Below are positions 18,501 through 27,715 of a stretch of 64,000 nt of DNA, piece after piece. How positions within the stretch are numbered: the stretch's first letter is position 1; every line of letters starts with the position of its first letter. The stretch is from Hyphomicrobiales bacterium. Lineage in GTDB: Bacteria; Pseudomonadota; Alphaproteobacteria; Rhizobiales; Xanthobacteraceae. The stretch covers positions 124,001 to 188,000 of the forward strand of contig WHTM01000002.1 of the NCBI GenBank assembly GCA_009377755.1. Reading direction: 5' to 3'. The notes under the pieces were generated by a model. The model saw only the letters and a program-made list of their open reading frames with translations. It was not told where the DNA came from and did no database searches. Position numbers and translations under genes: made by a program.

Positions 18501-19649
18501 ATGAGCCACAGCAACGCATTACAAGGCGCCAATCGTTTCAAACTTGGACTGTTCGGCCTGAACGTTGACAACGCTTGCGCGATTACCACGATCGACGGCG
18601 TCTTTCATCCCACGTGGAACAATGTGAAGCGGCTGACGCGCATGGCGGACGCCGCAGGTTTCGAAGCCCTTGTTCCGGTTGCGCGCTGGCGTGGCTTTGG
18701 CGGGGTCACCAACTTCAATGGCGCCTGCTACGAGACATTCACCTGGGCAGCCGGTGTCGGCGGCGCAACCGAACGCGCCGCGGTATTTGCGACATCACAC
18801 GTTCCGACCATCCATCCGATCGTTGCGGCAAAGCAGGCGACGACGATCGACCACATCACCGGCGGACGATTTGCCTTGAACGTCGTCTGCGGCTGGTTCG
18901 AGCCGGAACTCGAAATGTTCGGCGCCACGATCATGGAGCATGACGAGCGCTACGCCTATGCCACGGAATGGCTGGAGGTGATGAAGCAGCTGTGGACGGC
19001 TGAAGAAGAGTTCGACTATTCCGGCCGTTATTTTCGCATCAGACGCGGCTTCCACCAGCCCAAACCCATCCAGCGTCCATTCCCGCCGATCATGAATGCC
19101 GGCGGCTCGGGCGTCGGGCGTCATTTCGCAGCCAAGTATTGCGACATGATCTTCATACACATCAAGGGGCAGGACATGGAGACGGCGCGTAAGGACGTCG
19201 ACGAGGTCCGTTTGCTCGCCCGCAAGGAATACGGCCGCGAGATCCAGGTGTGGGCAAATTGCTATTGCGTGATCGGTGACACGGACGCGGACGCGCTGAA
19301 GTTCCGCGAGTGGTACGTGCGCGAGAAAGGCGACTGGCAAGCGGTTGACAATCTCGTCCGGATCATGGGGCTGCAGTCCGGCGTCCTCCCCAAGGAACAG
19401 CTTGAAGGCGCCAAGTATCACTTTATTGCCGGATGGGGCGGCTATCCGTTGGTCGGCTCGCCCGCTCGAGTTGCCGACGATATCAACAAGCTCGCGAGCG
19501 TCGGCCTCGACGGGGCGTTGCTGTCGTGGCCGCGTTATGAGGAGGGCCTCACGCGATTCATTGACGAGGTTATGCCGCTCATCCAGCAGGCGGGACTACG
19601 TCACCCAGCCTCGACTAAGGAGGCCCAACGAACTACGCAGCGCGTGTGA
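18501..19649 (+). CDS. Luciferase-like FMN monooxygenase, RutA/SfnG-like
   Basis: A 382-residue flavin-dependent monooxygenase of the bacterial luciferase superfamily. Diagnostic segments are RFKLGLFGLNVDNACA at the N-terminus, WRGFGGVTNFNG (compare RutA KLRGFGGKTEFW), ATTIDHITGGRFALNVVCGW, MEHDERYAYATEWLEVM and MNAGGSGVGRHFAAKYCD. RutA opens the uracil ring with O2 and reduced FMN; SfnG acts on dimethyl sulfone. The RGFGG match and URC neighbours favour a pyrimidine oxygenase, though no flavin reductase is nearby. ATG 18501 is chosen for the homology boundary. A 249-base gap without recognisable gene precedes it. Confidence 0.82.
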   Translation: MSHSNALQGANRFKLGLFGLNVDNACAITTIDGVFHPTWNNVKRLTRMADAAGFEALVPVARWRGFGGVTNFNGACYETFTWAAGVGGATERAAVFATSHVPTIHPIVAAKQATTIDHITGGRFALNVVCGWFEPELEMFGATIMEHDERYAYATEWLEVMKQLWTAEEEFDYSGRYFRIRRGFHQPKPIQRPFPPIMNAGGSGVGRHFAAKYCDMIFIHIKGQDMETARKDVDEVRLLARKEYGREIQVWANCYCVIGDTDADALKFREWYVREKGDWQAVDNLVRIMGLQSGVLPKEQLEGAKYHFIAGWGGYPLVGSPARVADDINKLASVGLDGALLSWPRYEEGLTRFIDEVMPLIQQAGLRHPASTKEAQRTTQRV

Positions 19650-19702
19650 TAAGCAGGTATCCCGACGCCCCGGCGGAAGACGCATCGCGAACGTCACGCG
19701 AG

Positions 19703-20413
19703 CTATACGCCGAGCCACGTGTGTCGGATTTCGTCGGACTTGCGTAATTCTTCGCTCGTTCCAGTCCAGCGCACACGCCCCTTGCCCAGGACCACGATAT
19801 GATCGGCAACCTCGGTGGCAAGCACAAAATTCTGCTCCACGAGCAGCATGGTCATGCCGGCTCGCTTCAGATTGCCGATGATATCAGCGATCTGACGGAC
19901 GATGAGCGGCGCAAGTCCTTCGCTCGGCTCGTCGAGCAACATGAGCCGCGGATTAGCCACCAGCGCTCGGGCGATCGCCAGCATTTGCTGCTCGCCACCG
20001 GATAGTTGCGAGCCACCGTTGCGACGGCGCGCGGCGAGATTTGGGAAATCGTCGAAGATGCGCTGCATGGTCCAGCCATTGCCGTTCTCGGCCGGGCGCG
20101 CCGCGACCGCGATGTTTTCCTCGACCGAGAGCGACGGGAAGATCGCGCGCGTCTCCTGCACGAAGGAAATGCGCGAACGGGCGATCTCGAAGGTCGCAAG
20201 TGCGCTGATGTCGCGCCCATCGAAGGTCACGCGCCCGCGCCGCGGATGCACCATGCGCATGATTGAGCGCAGTGTTGTGGTCTTGCCGGCGCCGTTGCGT
20301 CCGAGCAGGGCGACAACCTTGCCGGAGGGAACGGCGAGCGATACGCCCTGGATGACGTAGGAATCGCCCAGATAGGTGTGAAGATCGTCGACGTGAAGCA
20401 GCGACTCGCTCAC
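19703..20413 (-). CDS. Branched-chain-type ABC transporter ATPase (LivF-like)
   Basis: A 236-residue ATPase. Walker A GRNGAGKTTTLRSIM, signature LSGGEQQMLAIARAL, Walker B LMLLDEPSEGLAP and the loop VEQNFVLATEVAD are characteristic of LivF. GTG 20413 overlaps the LivG-like stop (GTGA). It is the last gene of the minus operon and converges with the RutA-like gene, separated by 53 bases. Confidence 0.9.
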   Translation of the reverse strand: MSESLLHVDDLHTYLGDSYVIQGVSLAVPSGKVVALLGRNGAGKTTTLRSIMRMVHPRRGRVTFDGRDISALATFEIARSRISFVQETRAIFPSLSVEENIAVAARPAENGNGWTMQRIFDDFPNLAARRRNGGSQLSGGEQQMLAIARALVANPRLMLLDEPSEGLAPLIVRQIADIIGNLKRAGMTMLLVEQNFVLATEVADHIVVLGKGRVRWTGTSEELRKSDEIRHTWLGV

Positions 20414-21180
20414 GGGGCATGCCCTCCGGAATATCCGAGGGCGGATTTGCCGAGATAACGCTCGCGCACGACCTCCGAAGCGCGGATTTCGGCCGGCGTC
20501 CCCTGTTCGAGGACTCGGCCATAGTCAAGCACGATGATCCGGTCGGCGAAGTCGAGCACGATGTCCATGTCATGCTCGACGACGATGACCGTAAGCGTGC
20601 GCGGGATGTCGGCGATGAGAACGCGCATGCGCGAGGTCTCTTCCGGGCTCATGCCCGATGTCGGCTCGTCGAGCAGCAGCACCTGCGGCTTGCAGGCGAG
20701 CGCGAGCGCGACCTCGAGTTGGCGCTGGCTGCCGTAGCTCAGATGGCGCACCGCAGTGCCCAGGACCTCGGTGAGGCCGACCTGCGCGGCGAGGTCGTCG
20801 GCCTCGGCGTGAGCCGATGTCAGCTGCCGCATCGGCCGCCAGAATACTCGCGCCGTGCCGGCGCGCAGCGCGCAGGCGAGCGCGAGATTGTCCCGCACGG
20901 TGAAATCCGGGAACAGATTGTTGCGCTGGAATGAGCGGGCGATGCCGACGCGTGCGCGGCTGGTGACGTCGAGGCGGGTGATGTCACGGCCCGAGAAAAG
21001 AATGCTGCCCGCGTCGGGGCGCAGATTGCCGGCGAGCAGATTGAAGTAGGTGGTCTTGCCGGCGCCGTTCGGACCGATGATGGCGTAGCGCCAGCCGACC
21101 TCGAAGGCGAGGCTGACATCCTGGGTGACCGCCAGCGACCCGAATGACTTGCAGAGCGAGCGGGTTTCGAGGGCGATCAC
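20410..21180 (-). CDS. Branched-chain-type ABC transporter ATPase (LivG-like)
   Basis: A 256-residue ATPase with Walker A GPNGAGKTTYFNLLAGNL, SFQRNNLFPDFTV in the Q-loop region, LSYGSQRQLEVALAL as a variant signature, Walker B LLLDEPTSGMSP and VEHDMDIVLDFADRI. The signature reads SYGSQ rather than SGGEQ, which is common in LivG. GTG 21180 forms a GTGA overlap with the LivM-like stop. Confidence 0.9.
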   Translation of the reverse strand: MIALETRSLCKSFGSLAVTQDVSLAFEVGWRYAIIGPNGAGKTTYFNLLAGNLRPDAGSILFSGRDITRLDVTSRARVGIARSFQRNNLFPDFTVRDNLALACALRAGTARVFWRPMRQLTSAHAEADDLAAQVGLTEVLGTAVRHLSYGSQRQLEVALALACKPQVLLLDEPTSGMSPEETSRMRVLIADIPRTLTVIVVEHDMDIVLDFADRIIVLDYGRVLEQGTPAEIRASEVVRERYLGKSALGYSGGHAP

Positions 21181-22163
21181 GTGGCTCTCTCCGTCTGTCG
21201 GCACTCTGACGGGCGCTTGCGGGCGGCCAGTCGATCGTTCAGGTCCAGGAGATAGCCGACGATCCCCTTCGGCATCAGCAGTGCGACGAAGGCGAAGATC
21301 ATGCCGAGAAAGAGATACCAGTGTCCGAGGTTCGATGAGAGAGTCTCCTTGAGTAGGACCAGAAGTGTTGCGCCGAGCGGCCCGCCGACAAGCGTGCCGA
21401 TGCCGCCGATGACGACGGCGATCAGCACGTCGCCGGAGACGAACCAGCTCACGAGGTCGGGCGAGATGAAATTGATATGCTGCACCTTGAATGCCCCGGC
21501 GAGCGCGGCGACCATGCCCGAGGCAGTGAAGGCGGCGAGCCGGTAGAAATAAACGTGCCCGCCGAGGGCGGCGACCCGGCTCGGATTCTGCCGGATGGCG
21601 GCAAGCGTCCGTCCGAACGGTGAGGCCACGACCAGTTCGAGCAGCAGCCAGATCACGGCGCAAACCACGATCACGGTCAACGCGAAGGTGCCGGGGTTGT
21701 TGAGATCGATGCCGACTGCGGTGAGATCGATCCGCGGAATGCCGCCCATCCCGTCGGCGCCATTAAACATCTTGCTGCGGAAGCCCCAGGCGTAAAGCAT
21801 CTCGGCGACGGCCAAGGTCACCATGATGAAGAAGGCGCCGGTCGTCCGCACCGCAAATAGGCCGACCATGAACGCGACAGCGCCGCCGGACACGATCGCG
21901 ACGGGGAACGCCAGGTTGGGACTGCCGCCGGCCAGCACGGTGAGGCCGGCGAAGACGTAGCAGCCAATGCCGAGCAGGCCGGCATGACCGAAGGAAATCA
22001 GCCCGCAAGTCGCAAGCAGATCGAGACTCAACGCAAAGATCGCAAGGATCGCCGCCTCGGCGATGAGCTCCTGCGTGAAGAAGCCGGCAAAGCTCTGTGC
22101 GACGACTGCCCCGACAATAAGAGCGAGGCCGATCGATCTGCGGACGAAAGCGCGGCTCGCCAT
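21177..22163 (-). CDS. Branched-chain-type ABC transporter permease (LivM-like)
   Basis: A 328-residue membrane protein with many hydrophobic helices. LivM features include TCGLISFGHAGLLGIGCYVF, an ALGGHVYFYRLAAFTASG loop and VIGGIGTLVGGPLGATLLV near the C-terminus. ATG 22163 follows the LivH-like stop by two bases; a TTG six bases earlier is possible. It pairs with the LivH-like permease. Confidence 0.89.
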   Translation of the reverse strand: MASRAFVRRSIGLALIVGAVVAQSFAGFFTQELIAEAAILAIFALSLDLLATCGLISFGHAGLLGIGCYVFAGLTVLAGGSPNLAFPVAIVSGGAVAFMVGLFAVRTTGAFFIMVTLAVAEMLYAWGFRSKMFNGADGMGGIPRIDLTAVGIDLNNPGTFALTVIVVCAVIWLLLELVVASPFGRTLAAIRQNPSRVAALGGHVYFYRLAAFTASGMVAALAGAFKVQHINFISPDLVSWFVSGDVLIAVVIGGIGTLVGGPLGATLLVLLKETLSSNLGHWYLFLGMIFAFVALLMPKGIVGYLLDLNDRLAARKRPSECRQTERAT

Positions 22164-22165
22164 GG

Positions 22166-23053
22166 TCAACCAGACGCCGAGAAGCGCCGCGCCGGCATCA
22201 GCCCGCTTGGACGGAAGATGAGGACCAGCGCCATCACGAGATAGATCATCATCATGGCGAACTGCGGCAGCAGTATCTTGCCGAACGTGTCGGCAAAGCC
22301 GATCAGCAGCGAACCGACAATAACGCCCTTGAGGCTGCCGAGGCCGCCCACCACAACGACGATGAGCACCAGGATGATAATGCTCACGTCCATGCCCGGA
22401 TAGACGCCGAAAACCGGGGCCGCCACGACGCCGGCAACGCCGGCGAGATACGTGCCGATGCCGAACACGAGTGCAAACACCTTGCCGATGTCGATGCCGA
22501 GCGTCTCGGCGGTTGCACGGTCATCGACGCCAGCGCGCACCAGTGCGCCGAGCCGCGTACGCTCGAGTGCAAAGTAGAGTACGATCATAACCAGCAGACC
22601 GATGGCGATGATGAACAGACGATAAGCCGGGTAGAGAATTCCAAACAAGTTGACGGCGCTGCTCAGGCTTTCCGGTTGCGGGACGCCCTTGGGCAGATCG
22701 CCATAAACGATTCGGATCAAGTCGGTGCCCATGTAGATCACGCCGACGGTCAGCAGAACCTGGGTCAGGTGGCCGCCGGTTTCGGCGCGTTTGAGCAGAA
22801 GGAAATATAGCGACACACCGACGGCCGCCGCCACGACCGGTGCGACAGCCAGCGCCACCCAGAACGAACCGCCGAGCTGTGCGATCGAGAACGCCACATA
22901 AGCCGCGAACATATAGATCGTGCCGTGCGACAGGTTGAGGTAATCCATCAGCCCGAACACCACCGACAGCCCGATGGCGAGCAGGAACAGGAGCATCGAG
23001 AACTGCAGCGAATTGAGGAATTGTTCGGCGAAGAACTGTGGATCGGAAAGCAT
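22166..23053 (-). CDS. Branched-chain-type ABC transporter permease (LivH-like)
   Basis: A 295-residue membrane protein. QFSMLLFLLAIGLSVVFGLM, YLNLSHGTIYMFAAYVA and VVVGGLGSLKGVIVGSLLIG are standard LivH features. ATG 23053 (MLSDPQFFAEQ) gives the usual family length. The frame is open to a GTG at 23152, which would add 33 poorly conserved residues rich in Pro, Arg and Thr. Confidence 0.87.
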   Translation of the reverse strand: MLSDPQFFAEQFLNSLQFSMLLFLLAIGLSVVFGLMDYLNLSHGTIYMFAAYVAFSIAQLGGSFWVALAVAPVVAAAVGVSLYFLLLKRAETGGHLTQVLLTVGVIYMGTDLIRIVYGDLPKGVPQPESLSSAVNLFGILYPAYRLFIIAIGLLVMIVLYFALERTRLGALVRAGVDDRATAETLGIDIGKVFALVFGIGTYLAGVAGVVAAPVFGVYPGMDVSIIILVLIVVVVGGLGSLKGVIVGSLLIGFADTFGKILLPQFAMMMIYLVMALVLIFRPSGLMPARRFSASG

Positions 23054-23184
23054 CTGTTGACCGTGGATGGTGGTGTCAAGGGGAGGGCGCGGGCGCCTGC
23101 GGTGGATGACGGAGGTGCTGGGCGACATCATGGTTAGGGTGGAGCTGTGCACGCCCGATGGCTCTCGTCACGATCCAAGGGGCG

Positions 23185-24240
23185 TCATGCGGCCTGTCTC
23201 GCGAGAAGCGGCATGACCTGCCGGGCGAATCCTTCCATGCCCTCCACCATGGGATGGAAATGGAGCATCAGCGTGCCGACTCCGACCGCCTCGTAGCGGC
23301 GGATGCGGTCGGCGATCGTCTCGGGCGTGCCGACGAGGCCCGGGCCGAGCGCCTTTGCGGCTATGAAGGCGATGCGATTGGTCTTGCCGTGCTCCTCCAG
23401 CTGATTGGCGAGCTCAATGGCTTTGTCCGTCGAGTCGGTACAGATGACGTGGCACGACATGCCGAAATCGATGCTGCGACCGTAGTGCGCCGTGCGCGCG
23501 TTCATCTCGGCGATGGCGGCGGCGGCTTGGTCGAGGTTCTGCTCCCAGAGTCGATAGTCGCTGAGGCAGTCGACGAACCAGTAATCGCAGTCGCGGGCTA
23601 TCACCTCTTTTCCCGTGGGGTTTCGCGTCCCCGCGTAGAGCGGCGGATGTGGCAGGCGGACGGACTTGAGCGGCAGGCCCTGCCGATCGACTCGGTAGAA
23701 CTCGCCTTGGAAGTCGAACTCGTTCTGCTGCCACAAGCCGCGCAGGACGTGCACGAACTCGTCCATGCGGCGGTAGCGCGCATCGTCGTCGTGCGGCCAC
23801 CAGCCCTGGCCGAACGTCTCGAATTCCTCCTTCCACCAGCCATTGACGATGTTGATGGCGGCGCGCCCTCCGCTGATACGGTCGAGCGAAACGGCCAGCT
23901 TTGCCACCGCCTGAGGTGTGATGATGCCGGGATGCACGGCCACCATCAGCTCGATCCGACTGGTCAGTGGCGCGAGCGCGGACGCCAAGAGCCAGGCGGA
24001 GTGGTCGGTGCCGATCCAGCGCTCCGCAATCAAAGTGGTCTCGAATCCGAGGTCCTCCCCGCGGCGCACCATGTCGACCGCGAGGCGGAACGCCTTGTCG
24101 GGCCCGCTCGTGAGACCGTGCGTGCCGGATTCGCGAATAGCCTCGTTCATCAGCGGCTCCGGCCGGATCGTATGCGGCAATGGCGTCCAGACACCGTATC
24201 TCATGGTTGCAACTGAGCGGCAGGCATAAGACCGCCTCAC
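23185..24240 (-). CDS. Luciferase-like FMN monooxygenase (SfnG/SsuD-like)
   Basis: A 351-residue flavin monooxygenase. It has MRYGVWTPLPH as first strand, GFETTLIAERWIGTDHSAW, VHPGIITPQAVAKLAVSLD, RISGGRAAINIVNGWWKEEF and RYRRMDEFVHVLRGLW, which is the SsuD/SfnG pattern. GTG 24240 forms a GTGA overlap with the next monooxygenase, like most junctions of this operon; ATG 24204 is the alternative, closer to family length. No ribosome-binding site is evident for either. The substrate is unknown, but the gene sits with an importer and a hydrolase. Confidence 0.83.
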   Translation of the reverse strand: MRRSYACRSVATMRYGVWTPLPHTIRPEPLMNEAIRESGTHGLTSGPDKAFRLAVDMVRRGEDLGFETTLIAERWIGTDHSAWLLASALAPLTSRIELMVAVHPGIITPQAVAKLAVSLDRISGGRAAINIVNGWWKEEFETFGQGWWPHDDDARYRRMDEFVHVLRGLWQQNEFDFQGEFYRVDRQGLPLKSVRLPHPPLYAGTRNPTGKEVIARDCDYWFVDCLSDYRLWEQNLDQAAAAIAEMNARTAHYGRSIDFGMSCHVICTDSTDKAIELANQLEEHGKTNRIAFIAAKALGPGLVGTPETIADRIRRYEAVGVGTLMLHFHPMVEGMEGFARQVMPLLARQAA

Positions 24241-25385
24241 AAGGAGCGGAGGTGGGGCGCGACCTCCTCGGCGAAAATCTGCGTGCTCTTCTTCACGAGC
24301 TCGTCGGGCAACGTTCCGAACTGGGTCATCGGCACCATGATCCGGAAGCCTGTCTTGGCGTGCACGGCCGCAATCCTGTCGCGCACCGTCGCCGGGCCGC
24401 CGACGATGCAGTTGCCACGCTGCAGGAGACTCTGGAACGTCACCCGTTCGGCGGCAAGGCCTTTCCGGGCCGCCAGCATCGCCTGCAGCGAGCGAATGGA
24501 CGTGTAGCCCGGGGGAAACATCAGCTCCGGCGTGATGTGGAAGAAGTGGTTGAACAGCGCCTCAAGATGCTGGGCTGCCTCGCGCTCCGCGATCTCGTCG
24601 GTCTCGGCCACATAGGTCGGGCTCGACCAGCCGAGCTGATCGCCGCTGATCTGGTAACCGAAGCTCTCGGCCTGCTTTCTATATGCCTCATGGAAACGGA
24701 TGACGGACTCGGTCGGACTGAACGCCATGATGACCGGATACTTGCGCTCCGGCGCCGCCGCCCATTCGATCGTTTCGCCCGAGCCCTGCGAGGGAATCCA
24801 GATCGGCGGATGCGGCGCCTGCACGCAGCGCGGCCAGTTGTTGACGTAGTTGAAGCTGTAGTGTTCGCCTTCGAATGCAAACGGCCCTTCCTCGGTCCAC
24901 GCCCGGGTGATCAGGTCGTGCGCTTCGTGAAAGCGTTCGTGCGAATAGATCGGATTGACCCCGCTCGCGTGATATTCGCAGCCGATGCCGCGTACGAAGC
25001 CGCAGATCAGCCGCCCTTCCGACAGGTTGTCGAGCATGGCGAATTCCTCCGCGATCGTCAGCGGATTGGAGACGATCGGCAGCGCGCGCCCGATGACCGC
25101 AATCTTGACGTCCATGCCGCGCGTGCGGTCGATCAACGTGGCGGCGATGAGATTTGGCGCCGGCATCAGCCCATAGGCGGTCTGGTGATGCTCATTGACG
25201 CAAATGCCATCGAAGCCGACCTTCGCGGCAAACACGAGCTGATCGATGTATTCCTGGTAGAGACGCGCGCCCTGCTTCGGATCGTAGTGCTTATTCGGCA
25301 GGACCACCCAATAGGAGCGGTAGGTGTCCGCAACCTCGAAATCGAGGTGACGATAGGGCATCAGATGGAACGCAAAGAACTTCAC
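24237..25385 (-). CDS. Luciferase-like flavin monooxygenase (LLM class)
   Basis: A 382-residue member of the bacterial luciferase-like superfamily, from a different subfamily than its neighbour. Key blocks are FAAKVGFDGICVNEHHQTAY, PIVSNPLTIAEEFAMLDNLS, GRLICGFVRGIGCEYH and PIWIPSQGSGETIEWAA. The NEHHQT motif is shared with many putative alkanal and heterocycle monooxygenases. GTG 25385 overlaps the hydrolase stop (GTGA). Two different LLM enzymes in series suggest successive oxygenations or a heteromeric enzyme. Confidence 0.83.
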   Translation of the reverse strand: MKFFAFHLMPYRHLDFEVADTYRSYWVVLPNKHYDPKQGARLYQEYIDQLVFAAKVGFDGICVNEHHQTAYGLMPAPNLIAATLIDRTRGMDVKIAVIGRALPIVSNPLTIAEEFAMLDNLSEGRLICGFVRGIGCEYHASGVNPIYSHERFHEAHDLITRAWTEEGPFAFEGEHYSFNYVNNWPRCVQAPHPPIWIPSQGSGETIEWAAAPERKYPVIMAFSPTESVIRFHEAYRKQAESFGYQISGDQLGWSSPTYVAETDEIAEREAAQHLEALFNHFFHITPELMFPPGYTSIRSLQAMLAARKGLAAERVTFQSLLQRGNCIVGGPATVRDRIAAVHAKTGFRIMVPMTQFGTLPDELVKKSTQIFAEEVAPHLRSL

Positions 25386-26167
25386 GGCGCGACCTCGATG
25401 ATGAATGCCTTGATCCTATCCGCCGTCGCCTTCGGTTGTTCGATCTGCGGCAGGTGGCCGCATCGTTCAACGATCGTGAGCCGCGTCTGCGGCAGACGCT
25501 CTCGCCATGTCTCGGCGACCGCCGCGGGTACCACCTGGTCCGAGTCTCCCCAGATGAGGTGCAGTGGCCGGTCGATACGGTGCAGCCAGCGCTCGAGTTC
25601 CGGATTGTGGAAACGCGGATTCCAGCCCAGGCGCGCCGTCGTGTACCGGTCCTTCAGATGGGCCGTCGCCTGCTCCGGAGTCTGGGCGAGAGCGGCCGCG
25701 AGGAATCGTTCGGCGTGCGCCTGGTCGAAGAAGCGGTTCCGGAGATTCTCTTCAGGTGTCCACAGGAAGATGTCCCCGAAGGGGACGCCTTTGCGGCGGA
25801 CGCCGAACGGTGCAATCAGGTTGAGGGAGGCGAGCCGGCCGCAATCTCTGATGGCGATCTCGGCGGCGAGCCATCCGCCAAGCGAGCATCCGACCACATG
25901 CACCTGCTTGAGGTTGAGCTGCGCGAGAAAATCCAGGTAGAAATATGCGGCGTCGCCGATGCCCTTGAGCCATTCGGGCGAGGCCGAGCGGCCGAAGCCC
26001 GGGTGATCGGGCACGACGACATCAAAGTCTTGCGACAACGCGGCGAGGAAGTCGGGATCAGCCGGAAGCGAATCCTCGCTCTTGAGCAACAGCAGCGCCG
26101 GGCCGCGGCCGGAACGCCGGTAGTGGATGTTGGCGCCTCGCCATACGAGGCTATTCTCGCTCTGCAT
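25382..26167 (-). CDS. Alpha/beta hydrolase
   Basis: A 261-residue alpha/beta-fold hydrolase. The nucleophile elbow is GCSLGGWLAAE (Ser), the acid is in IWGDSDQVVP and the catalytic His is in VERCGHLPQIEQP. ATG 26167 has a GGGGATG-type site about ten bases upstream. Size and context resemble RutD or ring-cleavage-product hydrolases, which act after an oxygenase. It is the first gene of a minus operon (hydrolase, two monooxygenases, LivH, LivM, LivG, LivF), so hydrolysis of the monooxygenase product is inferred. Confidence 0.85.
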   Translation of the reverse strand: MQSENSLVWRGANIHYRRSGRGPALLLLKSEDSLPADPDFLAALSQDFDVVVPDHPGFGRSASPEWLKGIGDAAYFYLDFLAQLNLKQVHVVGCSLGGWLAAEIAIRDCGRLASLNLIAPFGVRRKGVPFGDIFLWTPEENLRNRFFDQAHAERFLAAALAQTPEQATAHLKDRYTTARLGWNPRFHNPELERWLHRIDRPLHLIWGDSDQVVPAAVAETWRERLPQTRLTIVERCGHLPQIEQPKATADRIKAFIIEVAP

Positions 26168-26366
26168 TAATACACATCCCCGGCAACCCGACCGTACGAA
26201 CGAGCCCGGATGATTTACACCAATCGTCGGGATTGCAAGCCTGGGTCGCGATTGATGTCGCATTCTGCTGCATGCGGCCATGCGCGCCGAGCCTTGGCGG
26301 CGCGACCGTGGGGCTGATAAGGTGCCGGTAACGGCTCATGTGCATCGGGCTCTCGGGGAGGACATC

Positions 26367-27545
26367 ATGCGGTTGGCTGTCGTTGGCGCGTTCGCCATTG
26401 CTCTCGTCGCTCAATTGACGACGCCGACGTTCGCGGCCGATCCTCTGAAGGTCGGCGTGTTAATGCCGACCTCGGGCGTCTTCGCCGTGCTCGGCCAACG
26501 TCAGCTCAAGGGTATGCAGTTCGCGGTCGAGGAGGCGGGCGGCACGGTCGCCGGCCGCAAGATCGAAATGCTGCACGAGGACACGGAAGGCAAGCCGGAC
26601 ATGGGTCTCGCCAAGTCCCGCAAGCTCGTGCTGTCGGATCGCGTGGAGGTAATGACCGGGATCATCAGTTCTGCGGTTGCGCTGGCGGTTGCGCCGTATC
26701 TGTCTTCGCAACGCGTGCCGCTGGTGATCTCGAATGCATCGACGGACCTGCTGTCCGGTGCCAAGTGCGACCGGTACGTGTTCCGCGCGTCGTATTCGTG
26801 CGCACAGATCACCGAGCCGATCGGCCTATGGATGGCCAAGCATGCGCCGAAGAACCTGTATATCCTCGCCTCCGACTTCGTCGCGCCGCATGAGTACGTG
26901 GCTGCCATGAAGCGGGGGTACCTTGCCGGCGGCGGGATGATCGTCGGGGAAACCTTCACCCCCTTCGCACGCACGCAAGACTACGGGCCGTATATCTCAC
27001 AAGCGCGCAGCGCTAATCCCGGCGCGATTTTTGCCGTGTACTTCGCCGCCGAGGCGCTGCTGTTCGTCAAGCAGTACGACTCGTTCGGCATGAAGGCGAA
27101 GACGCCGCTGTTCGGTCCCGTCGGTCTTACGCCGCCAGTGCTGCGCAAGGCGCAAGGGCCGTCGGCGCTCGGCGTCATCTCGCCGTCGAACTATGTCGTC
27201 GAACTCGACACGCCGGAGAACCGCGCATTCCGCGAGGCGTACAAGAAGAAGTTCGGCGAGGATCCGGAAGAGTTCTCGGTCATGGGCTACGACGCGATGC
27301 GCTTCATCATCGAGGCGGTGAAAGCGCGCAACGGCGACACCAAGGACCGGCCTGCGTTGGTTGGCGCGATCGAGAAGGTCGCCTATAGCGGTCCACGCGG
27401 CCCGATGAAGATGGCCAAGAACCACCAGGCGACGCAGAACGTCTATATCGTCAAGACGGTCCAGAAAGGCAGCGACGTCGCGTTCGAGGTCATCGATACC
27501 TACCCGAATTTCGAGGACCCGGTGCAGGGCTGCAAGCTCAACTGA
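26367..27545 (+). CDS. Branched-chain-type ABC transporter substrate-binding protein (LivK-like)
   Basis: A 392-residue periplasmic binding protein. GGGGAGG precedes ATG 26367 by six bases, and the N-terminus is a signal peptide (MRLAVVGAFAIALV, cleavage near TFAADP). The mature part shows KVGVLMPTSGVFAVLGQRQL and a two-lobed type I fold with MGYDAMRFIIEAVKARNG. It is divergent from the hydrolase-monooxygenase-Liv operon across a 199-base gap and supplies its missing binding protein. Family members bind amino acids, amides, urea or aromatic acids. Confidence 0.88.
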   Translation: MRLAVVGAFAIALVAQLTTPTFAADPLKVGVLMPTSGVFAVLGQRQLKGMQFAVEEAGGTVAGRKIEMLHEDTEGKPDMGLAKSRKLVLSDRVEVMTGIISSAVALAVAPYLSSQRVPLVISNASTDLLSGAKCDRYVFRASYSCAQITEPIGLWMAKHAPKNLYILASDFVAPHEYVAAMKRGYLAGGGMIVGETFTPFARTQDYGPYISQARSANPGAIFAVYFAAEALLFVKQYDSFGMKAKTPLFGPVGLTPPVLRKAQGPSALGVISPSNYVVELDTPENRAFREAYKKKFGEDPEEFSVMGYDAMRFIIEAVKARNGDTKDRPALVGAIEKVAYSGPRGPMKMAKNHQATQNVYIVKTVQKGSDVAFEVIDTYPNFEDPVQGCKLN

Positions 27546-27715
27546 TGGCAGCGGCTGAGGCTTCGAGCTGTGAGTGACCGGCAGAGATGCGTCGGCAGCC
27601 CGCTATCCGACGGAAACCGAAACTACTGTTGGCGATCTTAACGGCCGCTGATGACCAAAGCGTAAATACCCGGAGCGAGCTTCATCTCGCACGTGGCCGG
27701 CAAGTCATTCGCTCG

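Noticed and set aside
24180-25940. 586-codon plus-strand open frame
   Set aside because: It lies opposite a flavin monooxygenase and a hydrolase with intact motifs and overlap junctions; Arg/His-rich shadow.
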